A DNA stretch of 64,000 bases, taken from contig NC_088309.1 of NCBI RefSeq assembly GCF_910592395.1, positions 27,096,599 through 27,160,598 of the forward strand, in the 5' to 3' direction. The notes beneath the pieces were generated by a model, which worked only from the letters and a program-made list of their open reading frames with translations, was not told the DNA's origin and made no database searches. A program made the position numbers and the translations under genes. Shown here piece by piece: positions 35,763-46,900 of the stretch. This DNA comes from Lineus longissimus. Its lineage: Eukaryota > Nemertea > Pilidiophora > Heteronemertea > Lineidae. Positions within the stretch are counted from its first letter, which is position 1. The number at the start of each line of letters is the position of its first letter.

Positions 35763-38700
35763 TCAAGAATTTGGCTTCTTTGTCTTTTTTTTCATAAACT
35801 TTGGAGGACCAAGAATCTTGAATGTTGTCCTGGAAAAGTATAGAGGGGACCTTATTAGTTCTAAAGCAATGTAGAAAGAGAAGGGTGTAAATATAGAGTT
35901 ATTTCCTCTTTCAATCATGACTTGCAAAATGTCCTTTATGGACAATAGAAAAGATTTTTAATGGATCCTCACCAGTTGGAAGCTTCACAACAGAATCGAT
36001 TTAGGAGTGTTTTTAGACTGAAAAATACTTACTGACAGGTTGAACAAATGGGACTGAATGTGCAGAAAACTGGAAACAGATAAGAAATAAAGGATCAGAG
36101 TACAAGTAATTACATTACATTACTTTTTGTTACTGAAAATTACTTCTAACAACAGCATTCATGAGAATCTATATGAAGAGTGTACATGTACATGAAATCG
36201 TGAGCATACGTACTTGATAAGCACACAGAGCAGACGTATCCTATATCAATGAGATTCCTATGGCAGAAGCAGGCAGCTCTATAATCCACTTGGACCCGAG
36301 GAGGCAGGGCCAACATCTTCCGTGTGTCTGCATCGGGCAAGTATGCCCACTGAAACATGAACATAACATAAATAATGACGATAATAATCATGTGACTCAA
36401 TAGTATTGATGAGAAACACTTCGCTTTCTGTGTTCATGGTGAAAATCACTGTGGTTTGTCTTTGACACAGATACTGACTGCTTAAGTGGGCCAACAGTCA
36501 TATATAGCATTCTCTAAAGCAAGGACAAACTCGTGTATCTCCAACATTCCAAAATGGAGCATAATCAGGGGGAACAGTGACTATCACTATCATGGTTCAT
36601 AGCTAGAAGACAGGATTCATAACTGTTGTTCCATTACATTTAAACAGAGACACAGTTGTCAATTTTATACTTACAAGTAGATATTGTAATAGTCCGGAAA
36701 CTTGAGGTATCTTGAGGTAGATGCCACCTGTGATATCACAGGCCTGCTGGAGAAGGCCAGATTCATTGTCAAGTATGCAAGCATCAATCAGTACATCCTG
36801 GAAAAGAAGTGATTACCATAAACAATCGCCAGATAAGAAGGGACAACACAACCTACTCAGATTCATACAATTCACCTGAACTGGATGATGAGGAGACTTT
36901 GACAACGCTAAGTCACACGTGCAACATCACGAGTTATTGATGATCAAGCCTGAAAATACTCAAAGCAATGCGACTTCTCTAAACTAGATATCGTTATCTC
37001 ACCTGTTTCTGGGCAGTGAATACGACATTCATTAAGTTCATATATTGAGAAGGATTGTCCTCAGAGCCTCGTACAACCAATATTCTTGAAGAGTGACCAC
37101 TTCGCAACCCATGTTCCTTCTCTTTTCTATGTATATCTGAGTGCAGGTCAAGGAAGTTTCAGCATGTGCTTCATAGTCTTTATTGTGCCTCATTCATCGT
37201 CACTAGGCTATTTTCGAGGCTTCTGTTATGAAATTTTGATTTAGAAGTTAAAGGATACAGCACAATGCCATTGACAGAGCACCAGCAACCAATGAATCTG
37301 TGTACACTTCTCTCTGTGAACCTGAAACAATACAATCAGAACACTATTTACCTAGAAGGATTTAAAGAGCTATCCCTACTCAGGATTTACATAGACATTT
37401 ACATATACATGTTGTCATTTGTCACATCACACATGTATGTTCATTGACTTAGGCTTGAAAACTTGACGTGCCATGAATGAGGAGAAAAGTAACACCCTGA
37501 ATCATATGTAGCCTGATCTTTGGGATTGCACTGTTCTCTCACAATTTTCCATGACTTACTGTCCAGCACCATATTATGAAGTTCCTCCGCAACAGTGTCA
37601 TTCATTCTACAGAATAGTTCATATTTTCCTTTTGATGGTGCTTGTGTGGATGTATCATCACCATTCTCAACTTGACTGATTGTTGTTTTGGGTGGACTTT
37701 CCTGTTTTGGAAACAGAAAATAACTGGAAGAAAATAGATTGTGTAAATTGTACAATGACCATGAAACCTTTAAAATCTTCTTTACTTATATATTAATAAC
37801 TTGACAGCACAGTTTAACTTTAACACCTTCAGTGCCGAACCTACGTGGCCCAAATCCCCCTCCCCTTTGAGCTGGTTATCGGAGTCTCATGCACTTCATG
37901 AAAGAACTACGCCATCGCCATCTTCAGGGCAAGGTAGGAACTGAAAAGACAAGAAGAGGTCTTTCAAGTTCCTACCTTGCCCTGAAGATGGCGATGGCGT
38001 AGTTCTTTCATGAAGTCATTTAAGTTCTGAACTACGCCATCGCCATCTTCAGGGCACGGTAGGAACTGAAAAGACCGTTTGGTCGTTTCAGTTCCTATCT
38101 TACCCTGAAGATGGCGATGGCGTAGTTCGTTCATGAAGTCCACGAGACTTCGATAACCAGCTCAAAGAGTGGGGATTTGGGCCACGTAGATCTACGTGGT
38201 TCGGCGCTGAAGGTGTTAATGTCTTACCAGGTAGTGATTTCTATTTGGTGATAATCATACATCAACTCTCATGAACTGTCAACTCACCTTCTATTTGTGT
38301 GGGCAGCAATGATGGCTAAGCTGTTCTTATGACTGAACATGAGATGGGAGTTTGCAAATGCAAGGATATCATTGATGCACTGAGAGAGAACGAGCTGCAA
38401 GAGAGTAGAGAAATGTGAATACATAAATTTTCTACAGTTACGCTAATTTTGAAAAACCAGAAATAAAAGATTCAATCAATTAAAAATGTGACTATGAATA
38501 GGAATATATTCAGGCCTACCTCATTTTCGCCCAGAAGTTTTTGGCCCCACCATACCGGATTTGTGTCAAAAACAACAACAAGCAAACTGTCCGTTTCATC
38601 TGCAAAATGAAAAATAGAATTTCACCGTTGTTCTGGTAGTGGTAGTGGTACCTGTAATTACTTCACAGTACAGTAAGAATAGCGAGTCGTTTGTATGTAT

Positions 38701-38952
38701 AATGCATTAGGAATCGTCGTAAGAATATCCGCGGCCATCTCTCACCAAAAATTTTGACTTCTTTTGTACAGACATACCATCATTCGTGCACTTGAATTTA
38801 TCGTTCTGGTAGCAAATTAAAATTAATAATCATCTTATATCGTTAAAGAATCTATCATTGGTAAAATAAGGCGGGTGTCTACATCAGATTCCTCAGAAAT
38901 TATGTAAAACATGAAGTTTTCTGAAGAAAAAAAGGATTTTACCTGCCGCCAT
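35763..38952 (-). CDS. GTF2H3: TFIIH subunit p34 (general transcription factor IIH subunit 3)
   Basis: Core TFIIH subunit (yeast Tfb4) that binds p44 and acts in transcription initiation and nucleotide excision repair. Exons in transcript order: 38952-38943, 38599-38520, 38394-38288, 37723-37560, 37321-37259, 37136-37003, 36797-36675, 36349-36214, 36069-36033, 35829-35763. They total 921 nt, or 306 residues, against 308 in human, and every phase closes. The vWA-like part is marked by [40 protein letters not shown] and [18 protein letters not shown]. The C-terminal zinc region has [20 protein letters not shown] and [12 protein letters not shown], nearly identical to human. The protein ends KKKTKKPNS. 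The first exon contributes only Met-Ala-Ala plus one base. The gene is complete and shows no damage. Confidence 0.97.
37821..38218. mobile_element. Nested fold-back element in GTF2H3 intron
   Basis: The outer ends are inverted copies: aacaccttcagtgccgaac at the left against ggttcggcgctgaaggtgtt at the right, with gagctggttatcg against cgataaccagctc further in. Inside, a ~50-bp hairpin arm (gaactacgccatcgccatc) appears in alternating orientation four times, so the inner palindrome has been duplicated. It has no coding capacity and lies in the intron between exons 38288 and 37723. Confidence 0.85.
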
Positions 38953-39329
38953 TTTCTACAAATGTCACGTGACACATATTAACCGTTACAGCATGTCTCA
39001 TAAAAAAACATCCTGAATTTCAGTGCAACACTAACAATCTCACTAACTGCACCAGTTTTTGGGTCGATGTTATATCCAATCCGCGTTAGCAGAAAACCCA
39101 AGTCTGCAAGTGTTCATGGCGATGGTGGGGAACAGCCCATCTTTATTCTTGAAGACTGATCAGTGCTAACTGCTCTGGGCGATGGTGTATTGAGGGAACA
39201 ACCAATCTTGAAGAAAAATATCATCCAGCTGTGTCAATGAGTAGAAATTTCGTCTATGGGCCAGGGACTTTGGAAATGTCAACCAATGAAAAGGACTAAC
39301 TGAAGACCAATATGAAAGATACCTCCTAT
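38953..39329. promoter_or_regulatory. GTF2H3 promoter region with CACGTG palindrome
   Basis: The 12-bp perfect palindrome tgtcacgtgaca at 38963-38974 lies 11 bp upstream of the GTF2H3 start codon and contains the E-box CACGTG, a USF/TFE-type site. The start codon itself lies within aaaatggcggc, a YY1-like context common at housekeeping gene starts. Transcription start is inferred. The same stretch holds two diverged inverted copies of the 58-bp minisatellite unit. Confidence 0.5.
39105..39212 (-). repeat. Two diverged inverted copies of the 58-bp minisatellite unit
   Basis: The segment around 39158-39212 (cagtgctaactgctctgg, gcgatggtgtattgaggg, caatcttgaag) is the reverse complement of the 34.4-35.0 kb unit with several changes. 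A more diverged copy (gcgatggtggggaac, cccatcttt) precedes it. The unit thus exists at a second site 4 kb away in opposite orientation. Confidence 0.8.
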
Positions 39330-39335
39330 TTTATT
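39330..39335 (-). terminator. Candidate poly(A) signal for TRIM37
   Basis: AATAAA on the minus strand, about 1.6 kb downstream of the TRIM37 stop and upstream of the GTF2H3 start. It is placed as expected for two genes in tandem on the same strand. Confidence 0.45.
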
Positions 39336-40922
39336 CTAAACAATCTACAACATCAAATGCTGCACCTAGAATACATGATAACACAAGCTTTCAAACATTG
39401 CACACTAAATAAATCAAGATGGTGCCCATACTGTAGTCTGCCGAAGCATGACAAGTAAGCTTTCTCAGCCAAGACGTTTTCATCATATCATCTACAAATC
39501 TATAAGCTTTCAATACAGTATCATCTGAGCTGAGGTCAAAATACATACTGTGTCACTGTTGAGTCTCAGCAGGAGGCAAATTACACCGATCTATCACAAT
39601 GCTCTCGGCAAACATAAGAAGATGCCCAAGTCCTAGGGTCACGACCAGTACACTGCTCTCACTGATCCAATATGGACCAAATCCAAGCAAACAGATAAAT
39701 ATGCAACATTATAAACTAAATCCTCCCAACTAGGCTCACTCAGTTTAGTGATTCCTGTATCTCTATCATAAAATCTCAAGTTATCGGGATCAGAAGACAG
39801 TCTAAGTATTCTGCGAATGCAGTCCAGTTAGGTTGCACACAAAGTTTATCCCAAATAAGGTGGGCTGTTACAGTTATTAACTAATAATCAGAAGAATTCC
39901 TGGACTGAATGATCTTCTGGCAGGGCTATGTACATGCATTCATTAAAATTAAAACAGTCAAGAGTAAAGAATGAGAAAACCAATGAATTGTGATGAATGT
40001 TCATCTGATTGGAATTCTTCTGTACAAACCTGATAACGTCATCCCCGGATAAAACAATTTTAGTCATGGTATCAATTGGGTACACAGGTTATAATCCACT
40101 TGGCCTAGGGACCAGGTTGTCAGGTAAGAAACGCAGAATGATTAATTTGAGCAGCTCACGGAATGTAAGAATGACATGTAGAAAAATGTGCGGTCCACCT
40201 AGAGTTAAATAATCTGTTCATCTTATAGTAAACAGCACACAATTGTCTAAGAAATGCAAAATATTAGAAAATGTTATCAATATTCAGTCAATCACACTTT
40301 TCAGCAACACTTGAAGATGGAAATCATGTTCACATCATACAACATATGTAGAACATCACAAGAGGCCTTCATAAAGAATGGCACTCACCCTGTACCAGCC
40401 CTCAATTCAGCACATCCAGCACTTTTCACATGTACCTTTCTAAGCTCATAAACCTACAATTCTCAACAAAATAGCTTACATAATTTTACAAATCTGACAA
40501 TCTTTTAAACTCACCAAAAATCCCATTTTATCTCTTCCTTCCTCGTACCAAGTAGGCTAATAAATACCTAAAAAAACATCACCTCTTTGAACAGCTTGAA
40601 CACAAATGATAATTTATAGCCTTCTTGTTCTAAATAAACCCAGTCGATATCATCTACTCAGTTCACAAAAGAGAAGAAAACAACATTTTAAGAAATCACA
40701 TCGAAAATGTTCCTCTGGCCACTGATATTCAAGACGTCAGTGGTGGCAGCCTACAGTCCAAGGTGTACATGTAGGCTGATGGTAGCCAAGGCAGCCACAA
40801 GACAGTCAACGGACACAAAAACCAATGTTTTCACAAGTTCCTGCACAGGATGAATGAATATCCCTCCTTTCAGAAGTTTACAGTCCTCCATGTATCTATC
40901 CACTCATCACACACTCCATTAC
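39330..40922 (-). other. Probable TRIM37 3' UTR
   Basis: There is no coding signal between the TRIM37 stop codon and the reverse-strand AATAAA at 39330-39335 (read as tttatt). The stretch is AT-rich with only short spurious open frames. Confidence 0.5.
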
Positions 40923-43900
40923 TCACACCACTGAGGAGTCTGTACTGTTGGCTCTGAAAATGATGGAAGTTGGAAAATAACAATGTGTGAGAAAATACAA
41001 GAGCAGACAATGTCACATCCACAAGACACTTGGTAAAAATTCAGACAGAAACATGCCATTAATTGAACATACTTTATAGGAATGTAGGAATTTCACGAGT
41101 TCAGTTTTTTAAGCAATGTCAAATGCTGTCACAGAGTTTTGATTGAAAAAGATTGTATTGCAATACTGTTCCAAGTCCACAGTTTTGATTTGGTAAACAG
41201 AGTAACTTCCCTACTTGGCCAGTAGGGCAAGATTTTTTCCCTTGTGACTTACCTTTCATTAGCTTGAGTACAGAACTCCACCGAGGGGCTAGACCCACCG
41301 CTACTGACATCCTCCTCCTCCTCATCATCATCCTCCACCTCAATGTCTTCCTTCACCTCACTGCTCTTCTCTATGCCTTGATCACACTTCTTGCTTCCCA
41401 CATCGCGAGCAGACTTTTCCAACATCGACATCTTCTTCATGAACTCATACTTCCAGGACAGAGCTGCATTTTCTCCTGACCCATCATCTGATGTGGCCTC
41501 TTCTTGTAAATTACTGAAATAATCATTGGAAATAATCACAATACCTTGTAAGAGTCCCCAAATAAGTTAATTGTCAAAAATATTGGGTCTTTACGAACTG
41601 AAAACTCGCCATCAGGCGGATCAACCATTCTCTTGTTCTCGTGCAAATTGATTTCAATCCAGTATTTTTCAGACTGACGGAGCCCGTATCTCCTTTTTGG
41701 AAACTCTTTCAGTAAATAAGGACAACTCACCGTAACAGTTCCCTCCTGGGTGAAAAGAGCTGAGTGATGTCTTGATCAGTCAACGGGTATTGTTCTAAAG
41801 AATCATCACCGGACGCACTGACAACATGCTCCCCACCAACAGCTGAAAGAAGAGAAACGTCACACATCACCAGGACGGTTTTGAAAATAGTATCAGGATC
41901 TGATCTGACCAGTGTATCAAATGTGTTGAACCTCGGTGGATGATTCTAATGCAGGCTGCCTAGTGTCTGAATTCGTGGGATTGACTATCCACCTCTGTTG
42001 GTGACGTGACACCTATCCTGACATGTGACTGATACCAGCGTTTACCTTTGCTGAGAAGAGAACCATAAACCTATCTGTATTGAGTACTGACCTGCCTCAT
42101 CAGATAAAGCTGGTGATCTCCTTAGTACAGATGGGTTGTCCTTGTCATTCAGGCTGAACGATTTCTTTGGAGGCGACATGGATTTGTCTGAAAATAACAT
42201 TCAGGGTACTTATAAATGACAATACTAATGTATTGAGTCAGGCTCCTATAGGATGTCACCAGCAGAAACAAAGTCAGAATGAGAAGGTGAAGGCCAGTCA
42301 ACTTAGGACTGTAGACTAGCAAGACTTCAAACATGTACATCTCATGCACTTTCAATTTTATCATTCAAGCAATTTCCGTGTTGAGTCAAAGCAGAGGTCA
42401 TGCAAAATGAATGTTTACCCCGGGTTGCATCAAAATCACGCGAAGTCTTCCTGGTAGACGAACTGGCTAACATGGTCATTTGTATCCTCTCCAAAACATC
42501 ATCAGTAGACAAAGACGTTGTCAGAGGTTTTCTCTGCAGCGTCTGAGGCAAGCTCAACCTCCTTGGGGCTGAAATCAACAACATACATGTACAAATTGCA
42601 TAAGGATTACTTGAATTTTGCCCAGAGACCCATTTCCTTGGGGTTACCGAGACTCTACCAAACCAGGTTCAACTAAAGAGTCATTAGATGGAAGATGTGA
42701 ACTTGTGGACAATCTTAAATGCAGCTTTGGTCAGATAAAACAGATTGGCAGTACACTACTTACATGGTGACAGGTTTGTAACACTTGAAGATGTCTGGGG
42801 CCTCGATGCAGGGGGGTAAGGCCACTTGTCGTCACCAGATTTGCTCTGAAGATCAAGGAGCTGTGTGAGGACAAGCACGTCGTCCCCATCCAGTCTCGAG
42901 GATGCCAGAGTGTAACCCCCAACAGCACCATTCTCAGCTTCTTCCCAGTTTCTCTCGACATCATTGTCAGCACACCTGAAAAATGGCATTGTAATCAAGA
43001 CATGGTGAAGAATGAGAACAGCGTATAAACATCACTCGACCAGTTTGAATCTTAACACCAACACTGACACATAGGCACCTTCTTCTTTATATTCTTCACT
43101 GCATTCGACAGAACCTATGAAGGCATAAAACCAACCGCCATTTTGATGACTTACATTGTTTCTTCATCTATATCGTTCTCATCATTACTCTGGTCGGCAA
43201 TGAGATCCATGTGAGTGCTGTCAATGTCGAGATGGATATCTTCATGGGCCGTGTCATCATCCAGCTCACATTCACTAAGATCCTAAACGAAATACAGGGC
43301 CAGAGAAATAAACATATGTCTAGTAGTACTTCATGGAATCAAAGCAGAATAGAAGAGAGAAGGAGTAAGTTATCGAAATGACACTTTGACAAAGTCGGTT
43401 ACAAGAAGACACTTGCTTTACATGATGTTACCACAATACATGTACTTAGCCCATGGCACTCGCACCACTTTAAAATGGTAATTCAAGTATTATTTTTGCC
43501 CTTCGGCGGTGTCACCTTAGGGCAAAGACAATATGTTGACAACCTTGATACTCTTTTTACAGATATGATATTCCAGAGACATTTTCAAGGAAAGCCTAGA
43601 ACCACTCTTACCCCAGATTCTGAACTGTTGCTACTGTTGCTAGTGTTTTCATCATGAGATTCAGTGTGTCCCTCCACATCCATCTCACCATCCACACCAA
43701 TCGGGGCGGGGCGTATCGGTTTAGGATGGACCACGCTATGCTGTGGTGGACTGTTGTCACCAGTGTGTGGGTCGATTACGGCTAAATGCGACTCCTTTCC
43801 TGGTGAAGTGCCTTTCTTGTTCTGACCACGGGACAGTTCAATGGCCAAACGCTGGAAACAGATACGTCATGAAATGACATGATGTCTCATACAAGTAATA

Positions 43901-46900
43901 CAAACAACTCATATTTTGAATGTGAAGCTCACGTGAATTACACCACAGGATTCAAGTCCAGAATGTCTTCTCATACTTTCTGCGTCCATTGAGCATGAGA
44001 GGTGAGCAGGGCTTGAACAATTGAATCTCCAAGCGGTAAAACTTGAGCGATTTTAGGAATGACATGAAGTCTAACGTTTCATCACTCTTTTTTAAGCTGT
44101 GATGAACCGAGATCTGACCAGAAGAAGTCAACAGAAACTTACCTCTTTGAGATCATTAATCTGAGCTATGTACTGTGTTTGAGCAGACTCAAGTTGGTTG
44201 ATATACCTGAAAACAGAGGTGAAAGAAGTGGTAAGGGAATCGTTAAATCTGTCAGCTAGGATCTTTGCACTTGAGCCCTCAAACATCACAATACTCTCAT
44301 GTAACTAAGGCTAGACAACTTACCACTGTTGGTCCCTGCACTTCTGGAAAAACGTTGGGGGTCGCACTTGGAATCGTAACGTCAGAGTGTCAGTCTCAGC
44401 GTTGAGGTATCCTTCGCTAGCAAGGAGATCAAGACGGAAGAAACGATTGTACCCCCAGCATTCGCCCACTTCAAAGTCCGACGCAAATTCTCTCACAATG
44501 TTTTTACTGCTATCCCGCGAGGCTTGGTGCACCATTTCAACTCGATATTCGTACCTGGAAATAGAGGATACTAGGTTAGTGGACACAAACAGGTAAGGCA
44601 GGAGTCACCTTAGCCAAAATGCTGATTGACTAGTAAAAAATATGGGACAATAGACAGTAAGAGTCACCACTGACAAGAAGAGTCCCTAGCTTTACCAGCA
44701 AAAGCTCAACTAATAGTTTCTACTATCATTAACTAATCTCCGGAGAACTTACTTAGAAGTTTCTGGCAGGCCAGCTGACAGCTCCAAGAACACCGATAAA
44801 TAATTTCCACGCACAACACCATTCCCATCCTGAAAGAGAACATGACAAGGAGAGGATGAGACAAAGGAGGTTTTAAACAGGGTCAGACAGATAAGACTGC
44901 AGGGTCTAGGAGAGTGGCACCTGATAACCAAACCTCTTTCAATCTGCATATCTTAAACGTAATACCCCTTTGAGGACTTGAATTAGCACCACAAGCGGCA
45001 GTAGACAGATTGTTCTTACCGGAAAGACCTTGAGTCTCCAGCTGAGAGCAGAGACGTTAATTGTTTGACTGTAGACTGACCGTACTTACCGGATAGACTT
45101 TGAGTCACCAGCTGAGAGCAGAGACGTTAAGTGGTTGACTGTAGACTGACCGTACTTACCGGATAGACCTTGAGTCTCCAGCTGAGGCCAGAGACATGAA
45201 GTGGTTGGCTGTAGACTGACCGTACTTACCGGATAGACCTTGAGTCTCCAGCTGAGACCAGAGACATGAAGTGGTTGGCTGTAGACAGGGTCAGCTCGTT
45301 GTTGTAGCACTGTGAAGTTGTTCATCACGAAAGTACTTGAATCATACTGTGGCACTATTTCACTGCAATGAGTAAGGAAATTGGTTGGCTTCTCCCAATC
45401 AAAAACTTGAACAGGGTAAAACCAAGGATCACTGAAGTCTCTGATGACTAAATTTACCACTCCCAGTCTCGGAAATGGAATCTAGTCTGAATGCTTCAGT
45501 TTTTGTTATGCGTATGAGGCAGTTAAAGACATGAGAGATGACTCAGAGAGAAACAAAGAGCCCACCTACCTACTAAAATCAGCAGGGACAGGGGCAGTGA
45601 CAAATGATCCCATAGGCTTCCTGTGCACTTGAGTGAATGTCTGTAGTAGTTCAGAACTCTTGTTGATCAGTTCATTCTTTGAACATGACCTCAGCTGTAG
45701 TTCGACCTCCTGTAATAACGATTCTAGCAACTCGGTTTCTTGGGTAAGCTGGTTCCTTTGACCTGAAATGATGGCAGAATGTAAAGGTTTCTTCATGTTT
45801 GATCAACTGTTAGCGTAGTTCAGCGGTCCTATAACCACACCAGTCCTTCTGAAGTCAACAATCTTTGAACATATTAGAGAGGATTTGGTGATTCTGAAGC
45901 TTTCCTTAGGGTTTCATTCTGATATCTTACTAAAATATGCTCTCGATAGGATGGCAGACACTAATTGCTTCATTCTGCAAGTTTATGGCTAAACAAGATA
46001 AACTTACCCATCAGAGTCAATAGTTTACTCTTCAGCTGTGACTCTAGCCTGGCGATCATCAGCTCCACAGCATTCCTGATCTCCCTCACTCTCTCGTCCT
46101 TAGCATTCTTCACACTCTCGACATTCCTCTCCTGAAAAAAGTTTTGAAATGATACACATCAGCAGGATAAATTTCTGAACTAATTCAACCTTTAGTTTAA
46201 TACAGCTAGAGCAGATGGCTTATGATTTGAAGAAGTCCCTTGAAGAGCCTGGATAGGGGTGAATAAATTTGCTCATAAACAGCTATAAGTGGAATAGAAA
46301 TAACTTGAATCTGCCTGCACCGTTGAGCATGTTCCTGACCCTCTCTTGGGATTGCTACCAAGCCACACTCACCACATCTTGCACCAGTGATATAAGCTCC
46401 ACATGCCTCCTCTTCAATTGGTTCACTTGATCCTTTATACTATTGACATGGTCGTCGTAAACCGTATCCAGCGGTTTGAACGTGTGCTGGGAATGCTGCA
46501 AACAGAACATGAAGATCTATCAAATAGTCTTTTCTTTGTGAAGTCCTAACTAAAAGTCAGACTCAGAGCAGACATTGCAAGCTTTATTGTAATGTTTGGC
46601 TAAACATTGTCTGTGTAAGTAAATATAGGTCCCCAAGGGTTAATTCTAGACTTGTTTGAGCCACAGGTGTCAGTGATGAGGCTGAGTTCATACTTGGATG
46701 ATTCAGGGCATTAACAATGTTTAGGAGCATGTGTTCAGGCTTAATCAATAACTGTACATTACGTGTACATTGGGTGTAACTAGTGTGTTAGTCACGGATG
46801 AAGACAGCTGTTCAATTCACTTCACCCAATGCTGCCAGGAATCCTTCCTATAGTGATGCTTTCAACCAAACTTCAATCCCAGGATTCCTTTTAAACAAGA

